Of a stretch of 9,247 bases of DNA, positions 1 through 5,598 are shown piece by piece. A program made the position numbers and the translations under genes. Source of the stretch: Acidimicrobiia bacterium (lineage in GTDB: Bacteria; Actinomycetota; Acidimicrobiia; Acidimicrobiales; CATQHL01); contig JAGWAK010000012.1 of the NCBI GenBank assembly GCA_021296435.1, forward strand, positions 1 to 9,247, in the 5' to 3' direction. The notes beneath the pieces were generated by a model. That model worked only from the letters and a program-made list of their open reading frames with translations, was not told the DNA's origin and searched no databases. The number at the start of each line of letters is the position of its first letter. The first letter of the stretch is position 1.

Positions 1-812
1 CCAGCCCCGGTCGCCGCTTCCAGACCGCGCACGACTTCTCCGAGATCACCCGCAGCACGCCGGAGAAGTCCCTCCTGGCCCCGCGCCCCTCCACGGGTGG
101 CCGCAACAATGCCGGCCGCAAGACGGCGCGCCATCGCGGCGGCGGCCACAAGCGCCGTTACCGGATCATCGACTTCCAGCGCAACAAGGACGGCGTCCCG
201 GCGAAGGTGGCCACCATCGAGTACGACCCCAACCGGACCTGCCGGATCGCCCTGCTGCACTACTACGACGGAGCGAAGACCTACATCCTGGCGCCCGACG
301 GCATCGCGGTCGGGGACGTGCTGGAATCGGGGACCGGCGTGGAGATCCGCCCGGGCAACGCTCTGCCGCTGCGGTACATCCCGGTGGGCACCGTCGTGCA
401 CAACGTAGAACTCAAGCCGGGTGCGGGCGGACGCATGGGGCGGGCAGCGGGCGCCCGCATCCAACTCGTGGCCAAGGAGGGCCCCCACGCCACGCTGCGC
501 TTGCCCAGTACCGAGATGCGCCGGGTTCCCATCGACTGTCGCGCCACCGTCGGCGCCGTCGGCAACGCCGAGCACGAACTGGTGCAGATCGGGAAGGCCG
601 GTCGCAACCGCCACAAGGGTGTGCGTCCCCAGACCCGCGGCGTGGCCATGAACCCGGTGGACCACCCGCTCGGCGGCGGCGAGGGCAAGAGTTCCGGCGG
701 CCGCCACCCGGTCTCCCCCTGGGGGAAGCCCGAGGGCCGCACGCGCAACCCGAAGAAGCAGTCGTCGCAGATGATCATGCGCCGCAGGCGCACTCGCGGG
801 CGCCGGCGCTAG
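1..812 (+). CDS. rplB: 50S ribosomal protein L2 (uL2), 5' end cut off by window edge
   Basis: L2 is a primary 23S rRNA binding protein at the subunit interface, needed for subunit joining and for the peptidyl-transferase region. The reading frame is entered at base 3, and 269 residues are visible, starting SPGRRFQT. In the family this motif lies about 9 residues from the Met, so nearly the whole protein of about 278 residues is present. Visible family motifs are GGRNNAGR, RHRGGGHKRRYR, IEYDPNR, the GRAAG region, and the C-terminal block MNPVDHPLGGGEG followed by HPVSPWGKPEGRTR. The His of VDHP, corresponding to E. coli His229, is kept, but the usual following HPH is HPL here. The very basic C-terminus (MRRRRTRGRRR) is normal. 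The TAG stop (810-812) overlaps the AGGAGG that serves rpsS. Identification is certain; only the first residues lie outside the window. Confidence 0.97.
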   Translation, partial: SPGRRFQTAHDFSEITRSTPEKSLLAPRPSTGGRNNAGRKTARHRGGGHKRRYRIIDFQRNKDGVPAKVATIEYDPNRTCRIALLHYYDGAKTYILAPDGIAVGDVLESGTGVEIRPGNALPLRYIPVGTVVHNVELKPGAGGRMGRAAGARIQLVAKEGPHATLRLPSTEMRRVPIDCRATVGAVGNAEHELVQIGKAGRNRHKGVRPQTRGVAMNPVDHPLGGGEGKSSGGRHPVSPWGKPEGRTRNPKKQSSQMIMRRRRTRGRRR

Positions 813-822
813 GAGGCCCACC

Positions 823-1101
823 ATGCCCAGAAGCCTGAAGAAGGGCCCGTTCGTGGATCATCATCTCCTCGCCAAGGTGGACGAGTTGAACGACTCCGGT
901 GAACGGCGCGTCATCCGCACCTGGTCACGTCGCTCCACGATCATCCCCGACATGGTCGGCCACACGATCGCGGTGCACGACGGGCGCAAGCACGTGCCCG
1001 TGTACATCACCGAGTCCATGGTGGGCCACAAGCTCGGCGAGTTCGCCCCCACGCGCACGTTCCGGTTCCACGCCGGTCAGGAACGAGGAGGCAAGCGCTG
1101 A
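823..1101 (+). CDS. rpsS: 30S ribosomal protein S19 (uS19)
   Basis: S19 sits in the head of the 30S subunit, pairs with S13 and contacts the A-site finger and tRNA region. The 92-residue product has the usual length. It begins MPRSLKKGPFVD, carries the WSRRSTIIPDMVGHTIAVH core, and ends with the KLGEFAPTRTF signature and a short basic tail. The ATG at 823 follows a consensus AGGAGG at 811-816 that overlaps the rplB stop, so the start is well supported. Its TGA shares one base with the rplV ATG (TGATG at 1099-1103), which implies coupled translation. Nothing is abnormal in it. Confidence 0.98.
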   Translation: MPRSLKKGPFVDHHLLAKVDELNDSGERRVIRTWSRRSTIIPDMVGHTIAVHDGRKHVPVYITESMVGHKLGEFAPTRTFRFHAGQERGGKR

Positions 1102-1715
1102 TGGCAACAGCGGTTGCGGCGCCTGCGGCACGCGCCTCAGCGCGCTACGTGCGCAGTTCGGCCTCCAAGGTGCGCCCCGTCCTGGATCTGATCAGGGGCG
1201 AGTCCTGCGAGCGCGCCGATGAGATCCTGCAGTTCTCCGAGCGCCGGATTGCCCGCACGGTCGCCCGCTGCCTGGACTCGGCCATCGCCAACGCGGAGCA
1301 CAACTCCAACCTGCCGGCCACCGAACTCTACGTAGCGACCTGCTATGCCGATGAGGGGCCGACCCTGAAGCGCTGGCGGCCGCGGGCGCGGGGGCGGGCC
1401 ACGCCGATCATGAAGCGGACCTGCCACATCACGATCGTGCTGGCGCGCTACTCGCTCGCCGAGCGCGAGGCCCGTGCCGAGCGCGGCCTTGCCGGTGGCG
1501 CCGCAGCCGAGGTCCGGCGCCGTCGCGTGGAGGCCAGCCGGGCCGCCGCGGAGCAGGACGAGGACGCGCTCAGCGATGTCGACGATGTCGACGGGGTCGT
1601 CGAGGCAGAAGCCGCCGTCGAGCAGGGCGCCGACGCCGCCGATGACAGCGACGCCGGCGACGGCGCCGAGCAGGACGACGCCTCGGAGCCCGCCGACGGC
1701 GACAAGGAGATCTGA
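1101..1715 (+). CDS. rplV: 50S ribosomal protein L22 (uL22) with long acidic C-terminal tail
   Basis: L22 binds 23S rRNA, and its beta-hairpin lines the polypeptide exit tunnel. Residues 11-118 form the normal L22 fold: RYVRSSASKVRPVLDLIRG near the start, then ANAEHN, then the hairpin ADEGPTLKRWRPRARGRA followed by KRTCHITIVLA. The family usually ends near residue 110-120, but this protein has 204 residues. Residues 119-150 are Ala/Arg/Glu-rich. Residues 151-204 contain 23 Asp or Glu and a single Lys. The tail stays in frame to a TGA that overlaps the rpsC ATG (TGATG, 1713-1717). The start at 1101 has AGGAGG at 1086-1091 and overlaps the rpsS stop by one base. Acidic tails on ribosomal proteins occur in some actinobacterial lineages; this tail's role is unknown. 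Confidence 0.96.
   Translation: MATAVAAPAARASARYVRSSASKVRPVLDLIRGESCERADEILQFSERRIARTVARCLDSAIANAEHNSNLPATELYVATCYADEGPTLKRWRPRARGRATPIMKRTCHITIVLARYSLAEREARAERGLAGGAAAEVRRRRVEASRAAAEQDEDALSDVDDVDGVVEAEAAVEQGADAADDSDAGDGAEQDDASEPADGDKEI
1575..1592 (+). repeat. Two tandem 9-bp units inside the L22 acidic tail
   Basis: The 9-base unit GATGTCGAC occurs twice in a row, encoding Asp-Val-Asp Asp-Val-Asp in rplV residues 159-164. The unit is three codons long, so copy-number change would keep the frame. This is a plausible way for a low-complexity acidic tail to grow. It may be no more than local codon repetition. Confidence 0.6.
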
Positions 1716-2628
1716 TGGGTCAGAAGGTCAATCCGTACGGGTTCCGTCTTGGAATCACGACCGACTGGAAGTCGCGCTGGTTCGCCACCCGGCAGGACTA
1801 CCAGGACTTCGTGATCGAGGACTGGAAGATCCGCGACTATCTCATGGGCGAGTTGCCCCACGCCGCCATCAGCCGGATCGAGGTCGAGCGCACGAGGGAT
1901 CGGCTGCGCATCGACGTGCACACCGCCCGCCCCGGCATCGTGATCGGGCGCAAGGGCTCGGAGGGGGTCTCGCCGAGATCACGGGGAACAAGCGGGTCCA
2001 ACTCAACGTCCAGGAGATCAAGCAGCCCGAATTGGACGCGGCGCTCATCGCCCAGGGCATTGCCGACCAGTTGACCGGCCGGGTGGCGTTCCGCCGGGCC
2101 ATGAAGCGCGCCGTCCAGAACGCCCAGAAGGCGGGCGCCCAAGGAATCCGCGTGCAGTGCTCGGGCCGGCTCGGCGGTTCGGAGATGGCGCGCACCGAGT
2201 GGTATCGCGAGGGCCGCGTCCCTCTGCATACGCTGCGGGCCGACATCGACTACGGGTTCCGGGAGGCGCACACCACCTACGGCCGTATCGGCGTGAAGGT
2301 GTGGACCTACAAGGGTGACATCCTCCCGTACCGCCTCGACACCGACGAGCGGATCAATCGCGAGGCGGCGATGGCGGTCGGCGAGACCGCCGGCCCCGCC
2401 CGCTCGCGCAAAGTGGTGTCCTCGGCGGCACGCCGGCGAGAGGCCGCCCCGGCTCCTGCCGCCGAGACCGAGGAGCAGGAGTTCCCGACCGAGCTGGAGG
2501 AGTTGCAGCCGCTGGTGGCCGAGGCCGACGCCGAGTTCGAGCGCCTCCTCGAGCAGGAGGAAGAGATCGAGCGCGCCTCCCGCGAGCAACACGAGACGCC
2601 CCACTTCCGACCTGGGGATGCCGACTGA
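1715..2628 (+). CDS. rpsC: 30S ribosomal protein S3 (uS3), interrupted by a deletion and frameshift at about 1964
   Basis: S3 lies at the mRNA entry side of the 30S head and helps helicase activity and mRNA binding. The ATG at 1715 (AAGGAG at 1704-1709) opens MGQKVNPYGFRLGI and runs through the KH-domain loop GRKG (residues 78-81) to Glu83 at 1961-1963. In that frame the protein then derails and stops at 2072-2074, after 119 residues. The rest of S3 continues in the frame starting at 1966 (LAEITGNKRVQLN, then SGRLGGSEMARTEWYREGR, GVKVWTYKGD) to TGA 2626-2628. Compared with the family, about six residues after Glu83 (the xxxLRx stretch) are missing. A loss of about 16 nt explains both the gap and the frame change and would restore a protein of about 309 residues. 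A 97-residue, Glu-rich C-terminal tail follows the normal fold. Since rpsC is essential and both halves are well conserved, a consensus error is more likely than a dead gene. Confidence 0.9.
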
Positions 2629-2630
2629 TC

Positions 2631-3047
2631 ATGTTGATGCCAAAGAAAACCCGACACCGCAAGCACCATCGCGGCCGCACCAAGGGGGTCGCCAAGGGTG
2701 GCACCACGGTCAGCTTCGGCGACTACGGCATCCAGGCGCTCGAGCCGGGATGGATCACCGCGCCGCAGATCGAGGCCGCCCGCGTGGCCATGACCCGCCA
2801 CGTCCGGCGCGGCGGCAAGGTGTGGATCAACGTGTTCCCCGACAAACCTGTGACGCAGAAGCCGGCAGAGACCAGGATGGGTTCCGGCAAGGGCAACCCC
2901 GAGCGCTGGGTGGCGGTGGTACGTCCCGGCCGGGTGCTGTTCGAGCTCTCCTACGCCGACCCCGTCGTGGCGCGCGAGGCAATCGAGCGTGCCATCCAGA
3001 AGCTGCCCGTGCGGGCGCGCTTCGTGACCCGTCACCAGGCGGTGTAG
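2631..3047 (+). CDS. rplP: 50S ribosomal protein L16 (uL16)
   Basis: L16 is a late-assembling 50S protein beside the A site and central protuberance. The 138-residue product is full length. It carries RKHHRGRTKGVAKGG, the FGDYGIQALEPGWIT block at residues 29-43, and KPAETRMGSGKG near residues 77-88. Arg82 is the position corresponding to E. coli Arg81, which is hydroxylated there. ATG 2631 (MLMPKK) is preferred over the ATG at 2637 because MLMP/MLIP is the usual family N-terminus. The upstream ribosome site is weak (GGGGA near 2614-2618). The gene starts two bases after the rpsC stop, so it probably depends partly on coupling to rpsC translation, which makes the rpsC lesion relevant to its expression. 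Confidence 0.97.
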   Translation: MLMPKKTRHRKHHRGRTKGVAKGGTTVSFGDYGIQALEPGWITAPQIEAARVAMTRHVRRGGKVWINVFPDKPVTQKPAETRMGSGKGNPERWVAVVRPGRVLFELSYADPVVAREAIERAIQKLPVRARFVTRHQAV

Positions 3048-3049
3048 CC

Positions 3050-3358
3050 ATGGCCCGATCCCAGTCGCTGACCGGGCTGAGCGACGTCGAGCTACTGGGC
3101 ATGCTGGACGAGGCGAAGGACGAGGCCACGAACCTGCGCTTCCAGCACGTCACGGGGCAGCTCGACAACATGAACCTGCTGGCGCACTCCCGCAGGCAGG
3201 TGGCGCGCATTCTCACCGAGCTGCGCGCCCGGGAGATCGACACCGCCGAGGTGGCCATGGAGCGCCAAGCCGACGAGGTCGAAGAGGTCGCCGCCGGCGA
3301 CGCCTCCCCGGAGGAGCCTGCACGTGTGTTCAAGAGGAGGCGCCGCCGCGATGGCTGA
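3050..3358 (+). CDS. rpmC: 50S ribosomal protein L29 (uL29) with C-terminal extension
   Basis: L29 is a small helical protein next to the tunnel exit, near the docking site for trigger factor and SRP. Residues 7-66 form the two-helix core: LTGLSDVELLGMLDEAKDEA, then LRFQHVTGQLDN, then the ARILTELRARE helix typical of the family. The product has 102 residues against about 65-80 usually. Residues 67-92 are an acidic stretch, and the end is basic (FKRRRRRDG). ATG 3050 begins three bases after the rplP stop. The last codons contain the AGGAGG used by rpsQ (3335-3340), so part of the Arg run may simply reflect that ribosome site. The frame overlaps rpsQ by 8 nt. Confidence 0.94.
   Translation: MARSQSLTGLSDVELLGMLDEAKDEATNLRFQHVTGQLDNMNLLAHSRRQVARILTELRAREIDTAEVAMERQADEVEEVAAGDASPEEPARVFKRRRRRDG
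3335..3340 (+). promoter_or_regulatory. Shine-Dalgarno AGGAGG that fixes the rpsQ start
   Basis: A full-consensus AGGAGG lies inside the last rpmC codons, 10 nt before ATG 3351. It decides in favour of the long N-terminus of S17 (start 3351) over the in-frame ATG at 3369, which has no comparable site at suitable distance. Confidence 0.75.
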
Positions 3359-3686
3359 GCAAGCACCGATGACCGACCAGGCGCCCGAGCCGGCGCCCGC
3401 CCCCGCGAGCGCCGACGGGGCGTCCCAGTCCCCCGAGCGCAACCGTCGCAAGACCCGTGAGGGGGTCGTGGCGTCGGCGTCCATGGACCGGACCGCCGTC
3501 ATCGTGATCACCGAGCAGGTGCGCCACCGCCGCTACAACAAGACCGTGCGGCGCCACAAGCGCCTCTACGTTCACGACGAGGACAACGACCTGCGCGTCG
3601 GGGACCGTGTGCGGATCGCTGAGACCCGCCCGCTGTCGAAGCTGAAGCGTTGGCGGCTCGTGCAGATCCTCGAGCGGGCGCGCTGA
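3351..3686 (+). CDS. rpsQ: 30S ribosomal protein S17 (uS17) with Ala/Pro-rich N-terminus
   Basis: S17 is an early-binding OB-fold protein of the 30S body that contacts the 5' domain of 16S rRNA. The product has 111 residues. Residues 31-111 match the family: NRRKTREGVVASASMDRTAV, then RHRRYNKTVRRHKRLYVHDE, then the S17 signature region GDRVRIAETRPLSKLKRWRL. Residues 2-30 form an added segment rich in Ala, Pro, Gln and acidic residues, probably disordered. Start 3351 is chosen from the AGGAGG at 3335-3340 and lies 8 nt inside rpmC in another frame. TGA at 3684-3686 is followed by a 13-nt gap to rplN. Confidence 0.96.
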   Translation: MAEQAPMTDQAPEPAPAPASADGASQSPERNRRKTREGVVASASMDRTAVIVITEQVRHRRYNKTVRRHKRLYVHDEDNDLRVGDRVRIAETRPLSKLKRWRLVQILERAR

Positions 3687-3699
3687 GGGGAGTGCAGCG

Positions 3700-4068
3700 G
3701 TGATCCAGCAAGAGACGCGCCTCCGGGTAGCGGACAACTCCGGCGCCCGCGAGGTTCTCTGCATCAAGGTGCTCGGCGGCTCCCGGCGCCGCTACGCCTC
3801 GATCGGCGACGTGTTCGTGGCGACGGTCAAGGACGCCATCCCCGGCGCCAAGGTCCGCAAGGGTGACGTGGTGCGCTGTGTCGTGGTACGGACCCGCAAG
3901 GAGAAGCGTCGTCCCGACGGCAGCTACATCCGTTTCGACGAGAACGCCGCGGTGGTGCTGGACGAGAACAACCAGCCCCGGGGGACACGGATCTTTGGTC
4001 CGGTGGGCCGGGAACTGCGCGAGAAGCGATTCATGCGGATCGTGTCGCTGGCGCCGGAGGTGTTGTGA
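3700..4068 (+). CDS. rplN: 50S ribosomal protein L14 (uL14), GTG start
   Basis: L14 lies at the subunit interface, forms bridge B8 with 16S rRNA and is the docking site of the anti-association factor RsfS. The 122-residue length is exactly the family norm. It begins MIQQETRLRVADNSGA, includes CIKVLGGSRRRYASIGD and VRKGDVVRCVVVRTRKE, and ends GTRIFGPVGRELREKRFMRIVSLAPEVL-like with all usual blocks. The start is GTG at 3700, supported by the family N-terminus and by a purine-rich site (GGGGAG, 3687-3692) 7 nt upstream. Its TGA shares a base with the rplX ATG (4066-4070). By E. coli convention this is the first gene of the spc operon, but no promoter is evident in the 13-nt gap here. Confidence 0.98.
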   Translation: MIQQETRLRVADNSGAREVLCIKVLGGSRRRYASIGDVFVATVKDAIPGAKVRKGDVVRCVVVRTRKEKRRPDGSYIRFDENAAVVLDENNQPRGTRIFGPVGRELREKRFMRIVSLAPEVL

Positions 4069-4384
4069 TGGCCAAGATCCGCAAGGGTGATCGCGTCATC
4101 GTGCTGTCGGGCAAGGACCGGGGCAGGGAGGGAGTCGTTTCGGCCGTGTTCCCCGCCAATGGCACCCTGCTGGTGGACGGCGTCAACGTCGTCCGCAAGC
4201 ATCGCAAGCCGAACCAGGCAGGCGTCATGCAGGGCGGGATCATCGACAAGGACATGCCCATCCCCATCTCCCGGGTTGCGATCATCAGCCCCGAGGACGG
4301 CAAGCCCACCGGTGTGGGCTACGGGATCACGCCCGACGGTGAGAAGGTGCGCGTCTGTCGCCGCACCGGGCGGACATCCCGTGA
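4068..4384 (+). CDS. rplX: 50S ribosomal protein L24 (uL24), 3' boundary lost by read-through into rplE
   Basis: L24 is an assembly initiator that binds 23S rRNA domain I near the tunnel exit. Residues 1-101 are a normal L24: a KOW motif (IRKGDRVIVLSGKDRGREG), DGVNVVRKHRKP, QGGIIDKDMPIPISRVAI and GEKVRVCRRTG. As written there is no stop after this. The frame runs through a 13-residue linker (RTSRECHGGHKQL) straight into L5 and ends at 4937. One extra G in the GGG run at 4368-4370 would give the ending T-G-A-D-I-P and a TGA at 4382-4384, a typical L24 C-terminus; the end given here assumes that correction. ATG 4068 overlaps the rplN TGA and is preferred to the GTG one codon upstream. Confidence 0.88.
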
Positions 4385-4937
4385 GTGCCACGGCGGCCAC
4401 AAGCAGCTGTACCGCGACGAACTGCGCGACCGGCTTCGGGAATCGCTCGGCCTCGACAACGTGATGCAGGTGCCCCGCTTGGAGAAGATCGTCTTGAACA
4501 TGGGCGTCGGCGAGGCGTCGCGCCAGGCTCGCCTGCTCGAGGGGGCCATCGCCGACATGATCACCATCGCTGGGCAGCGGCCGGTGACCACGCGGGCGAA
4601 GCGCTCCATCGCCGGCTTCCGGCTGCGCGAGGGGAACGCGGTGGGAGTGAAGGTCACCCTGCGTGGGGACCGCATGTGGGAGTTCTTCGACCGGCTGATC
4701 AACCTGGCCATCCCGCGCATTCGTGACTTCCGCGGGCTGTCCCTCAACTCCTTCGACGGCAACGGCAACTACTCCTTCGGCGTTTCCGAGCAGTTGATCT
4801 TCCCCGAGATCGACTACGACAAGATCGACACCATCCGCGGCATGGACATCACCCTGGTCACGACGGCGCCCGACGATGAATCGGCGCGGGCGTTGCTGGA
4901 GGCGTTCGGTTTCCCGCTCCGGCGGGACCAGGGCTGA
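4381..4937 (+). CDS. rplE: 50S ribosomal protein L5 (uL5), 5' boundary unclear, fused in frame to L24 as written
   Basis: L5 binds 5S rRNA in the central protuberance and touches the P-site tRNA. The L5 body is unmistakable from about 4401: KQLYRDELRDRLRESLG, NVMQVPRLEKIVLNMGVGEA, TRAKRSIAGFRLREG, TLRGDRMWEFFDRL, IPRIRDFRGL, FDGNGNYSFG and RGMDITLVTTA, ending at TGA 4935-4937. About 178 residues are visible, normal for L5. No ATG, GTG or TTG occurs in the L5 frame just before this body. The nearest plausible native start is GTG 4381 (V-S-A-T-A-A-T), one frame off, so a loss of 3n+1 bases between about 4388 and 4401 would restore it. As the sequence stands, L5 is the C-terminal part of a 289-codon frame starting at 4068. 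Such a fusion is structurally implausible because the two proteins sit far apart on the 50S subunit. Confidence 0.88.
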
Positions 4938-4989
4938 GCGATCCGCGGACTATCCGGAAGATCCGAGACGAACTGGCGAAAGTGACGAC

Positions 4990-5175
4990 ATGGCAAAGAA
5001 GGCACTGATCAACAAGCAGGCCCGTACGCCCAAGTACCGCGTGCGGGCGTACACCCGCTGCCGCCGCTGTGGTCGGCCGCGTTCGGTGTACCGCCGATTC
5101 GGGTTGTGTCGTGTCTGTCTACGTGAACTCGCCCATGCCGGGGAGATCCCCGGTCTCACCAAGGCAAGCTGGTAG
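4990..5175 (+). CDS. rpsZ: 30S ribosomal protein S14 type Z (uS14, zinc form)
   Basis: S14 is a late-assembling protein of the 30S head. The 61-residue product is the short, zinc-binding form. It has CxxC pairs at Cys24/Cys27 (CRRC) and Cys40/Cys43 (CRVC), joined by GRPRSVYRRFGL, and ends GEIPGLTKASW. Many actinobacteria keep this form in the spc operon and a Cys-less S14 elsewhere for zinc-poor conditions; whether this genome has the second copy cannot be seen here. ATG 4990 follows the longest gap in the operon (52 nt, 4938-4989). That gap shows neither a strong Shine-Dalgarno site nor a recognisable promoter. The start rests on the family N-terminus MAKKALI. The gene is often also named rpsN. 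Confidence 0.97.
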   Translation: MAKKALINKQARTPKYRVRAYTRCRRCGRPRSVYRRFGLCRVCLRELAHAGEIPGLTKASW

Positions 5176-5189
5176 GGGGTTGTCGCAGC

Positions 5190-5591
5190 ATGACCATGAC
5201 CGATCCCATCGCCGACATGCTCACCCGCATCCGCAACGCCAACGTGGCCATGCACGAGGAGGTGCGCATGCCCTCCTCGAAGCTCAAGGAGGCCCTGGCG
5301 GAGGTGCTGCGGCGCGAGGGCTACATCGGCGGCTATGACGTGGTTGACCATGACGGTCCGGGGCGCATCCTGGCCATCGACATGAAGTACTCGCCTGATC
5401 GCGAGCGGGTCATCCGCGGCCTTCGGCGGGTCTCCAAGGCGGGGCTGCGGGTCTACACGAAGGCCGACGGCGTGCCGCGGGTGCAGGGCGGTCTCGGCAT
5501 GGCGGTGCTGTCCACCAGCAAGGGCCTCATGACCGACCAGGAGGCTCGCCGGCGGCGTCTCGGCGGCGAGATCCTCTGTTACGTCTGGTAG
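5190..5591 (+). CDS. rpsH: 30S ribosomal protein S8 (uS8)
   Basis: S8 is a primary 16S rRNA binder in the central domain. In E. coli it also represses the spc operon by binding its mRNA near rplE; I cannot show such a site here. The 133 residues are the normal length: MTMTDPIADMLTRIRNAN at the start, MPSSKLKEALAEVLRREGYI, RVSKAGLRVYTK, and the S8 signature GLGMAVLSTSKGLMTD at residues 101-116, ending GGEILCYVW. The preferred start is ATG 5190 rather than ATG 5196, because MTMTDPIADM is the common actinobacterial N-terminus. AGGGGG at 5174-5179, overlapping the rpsZ stop, is about 10 nt upstream. Confidence 0.98.
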   Translation: MTMTDPIADMLTRIRNANVAMHEEVRMPSSKLKEALAEVLRREGYIGGYDVVDHDGPGRILAIDMKYSPDRERVIRGLRRVSKAGLRVYTKADGVPRVQGGLGMAVLSTSKGLMTDQEARRRRLGGEILCYVW

Positions 5592-5598
5592 GTGTGCC

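Noticed and set aside
1474..1965. Upstream open extension of the S3 second-half frame, back to 1474, as a separate gene
   Set aside because: This stretch lies inside rplV and the first part of rpsC in another frame. Its composition is low-complexity Arg/Pro/Ser typical of a shadow, with no family match before 1966.
1960..1970. Programmed ribosomal frameshift in rpsC at the GGGGG run
   Set aside because: A frameshift alone would not restore the roughly six conserved residues that are absent. The lesion is a deletion, and S3 genes are not known for programmed shifting.
4065..4067. GTG one codon before the rplX ATG as the true start
   Set aside because: The ATG at 4068 gives the canonical L24 start MAKIRKGD and the same TGATG overlap used elsewhere in the operon.
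4938..4989. Internal promoter or regulatory leader in the longest internal gap, between rplE and rpsZ
   Set aside because: I see no convincing -35/-10 pair, hairpin or operator in these 52 nt.
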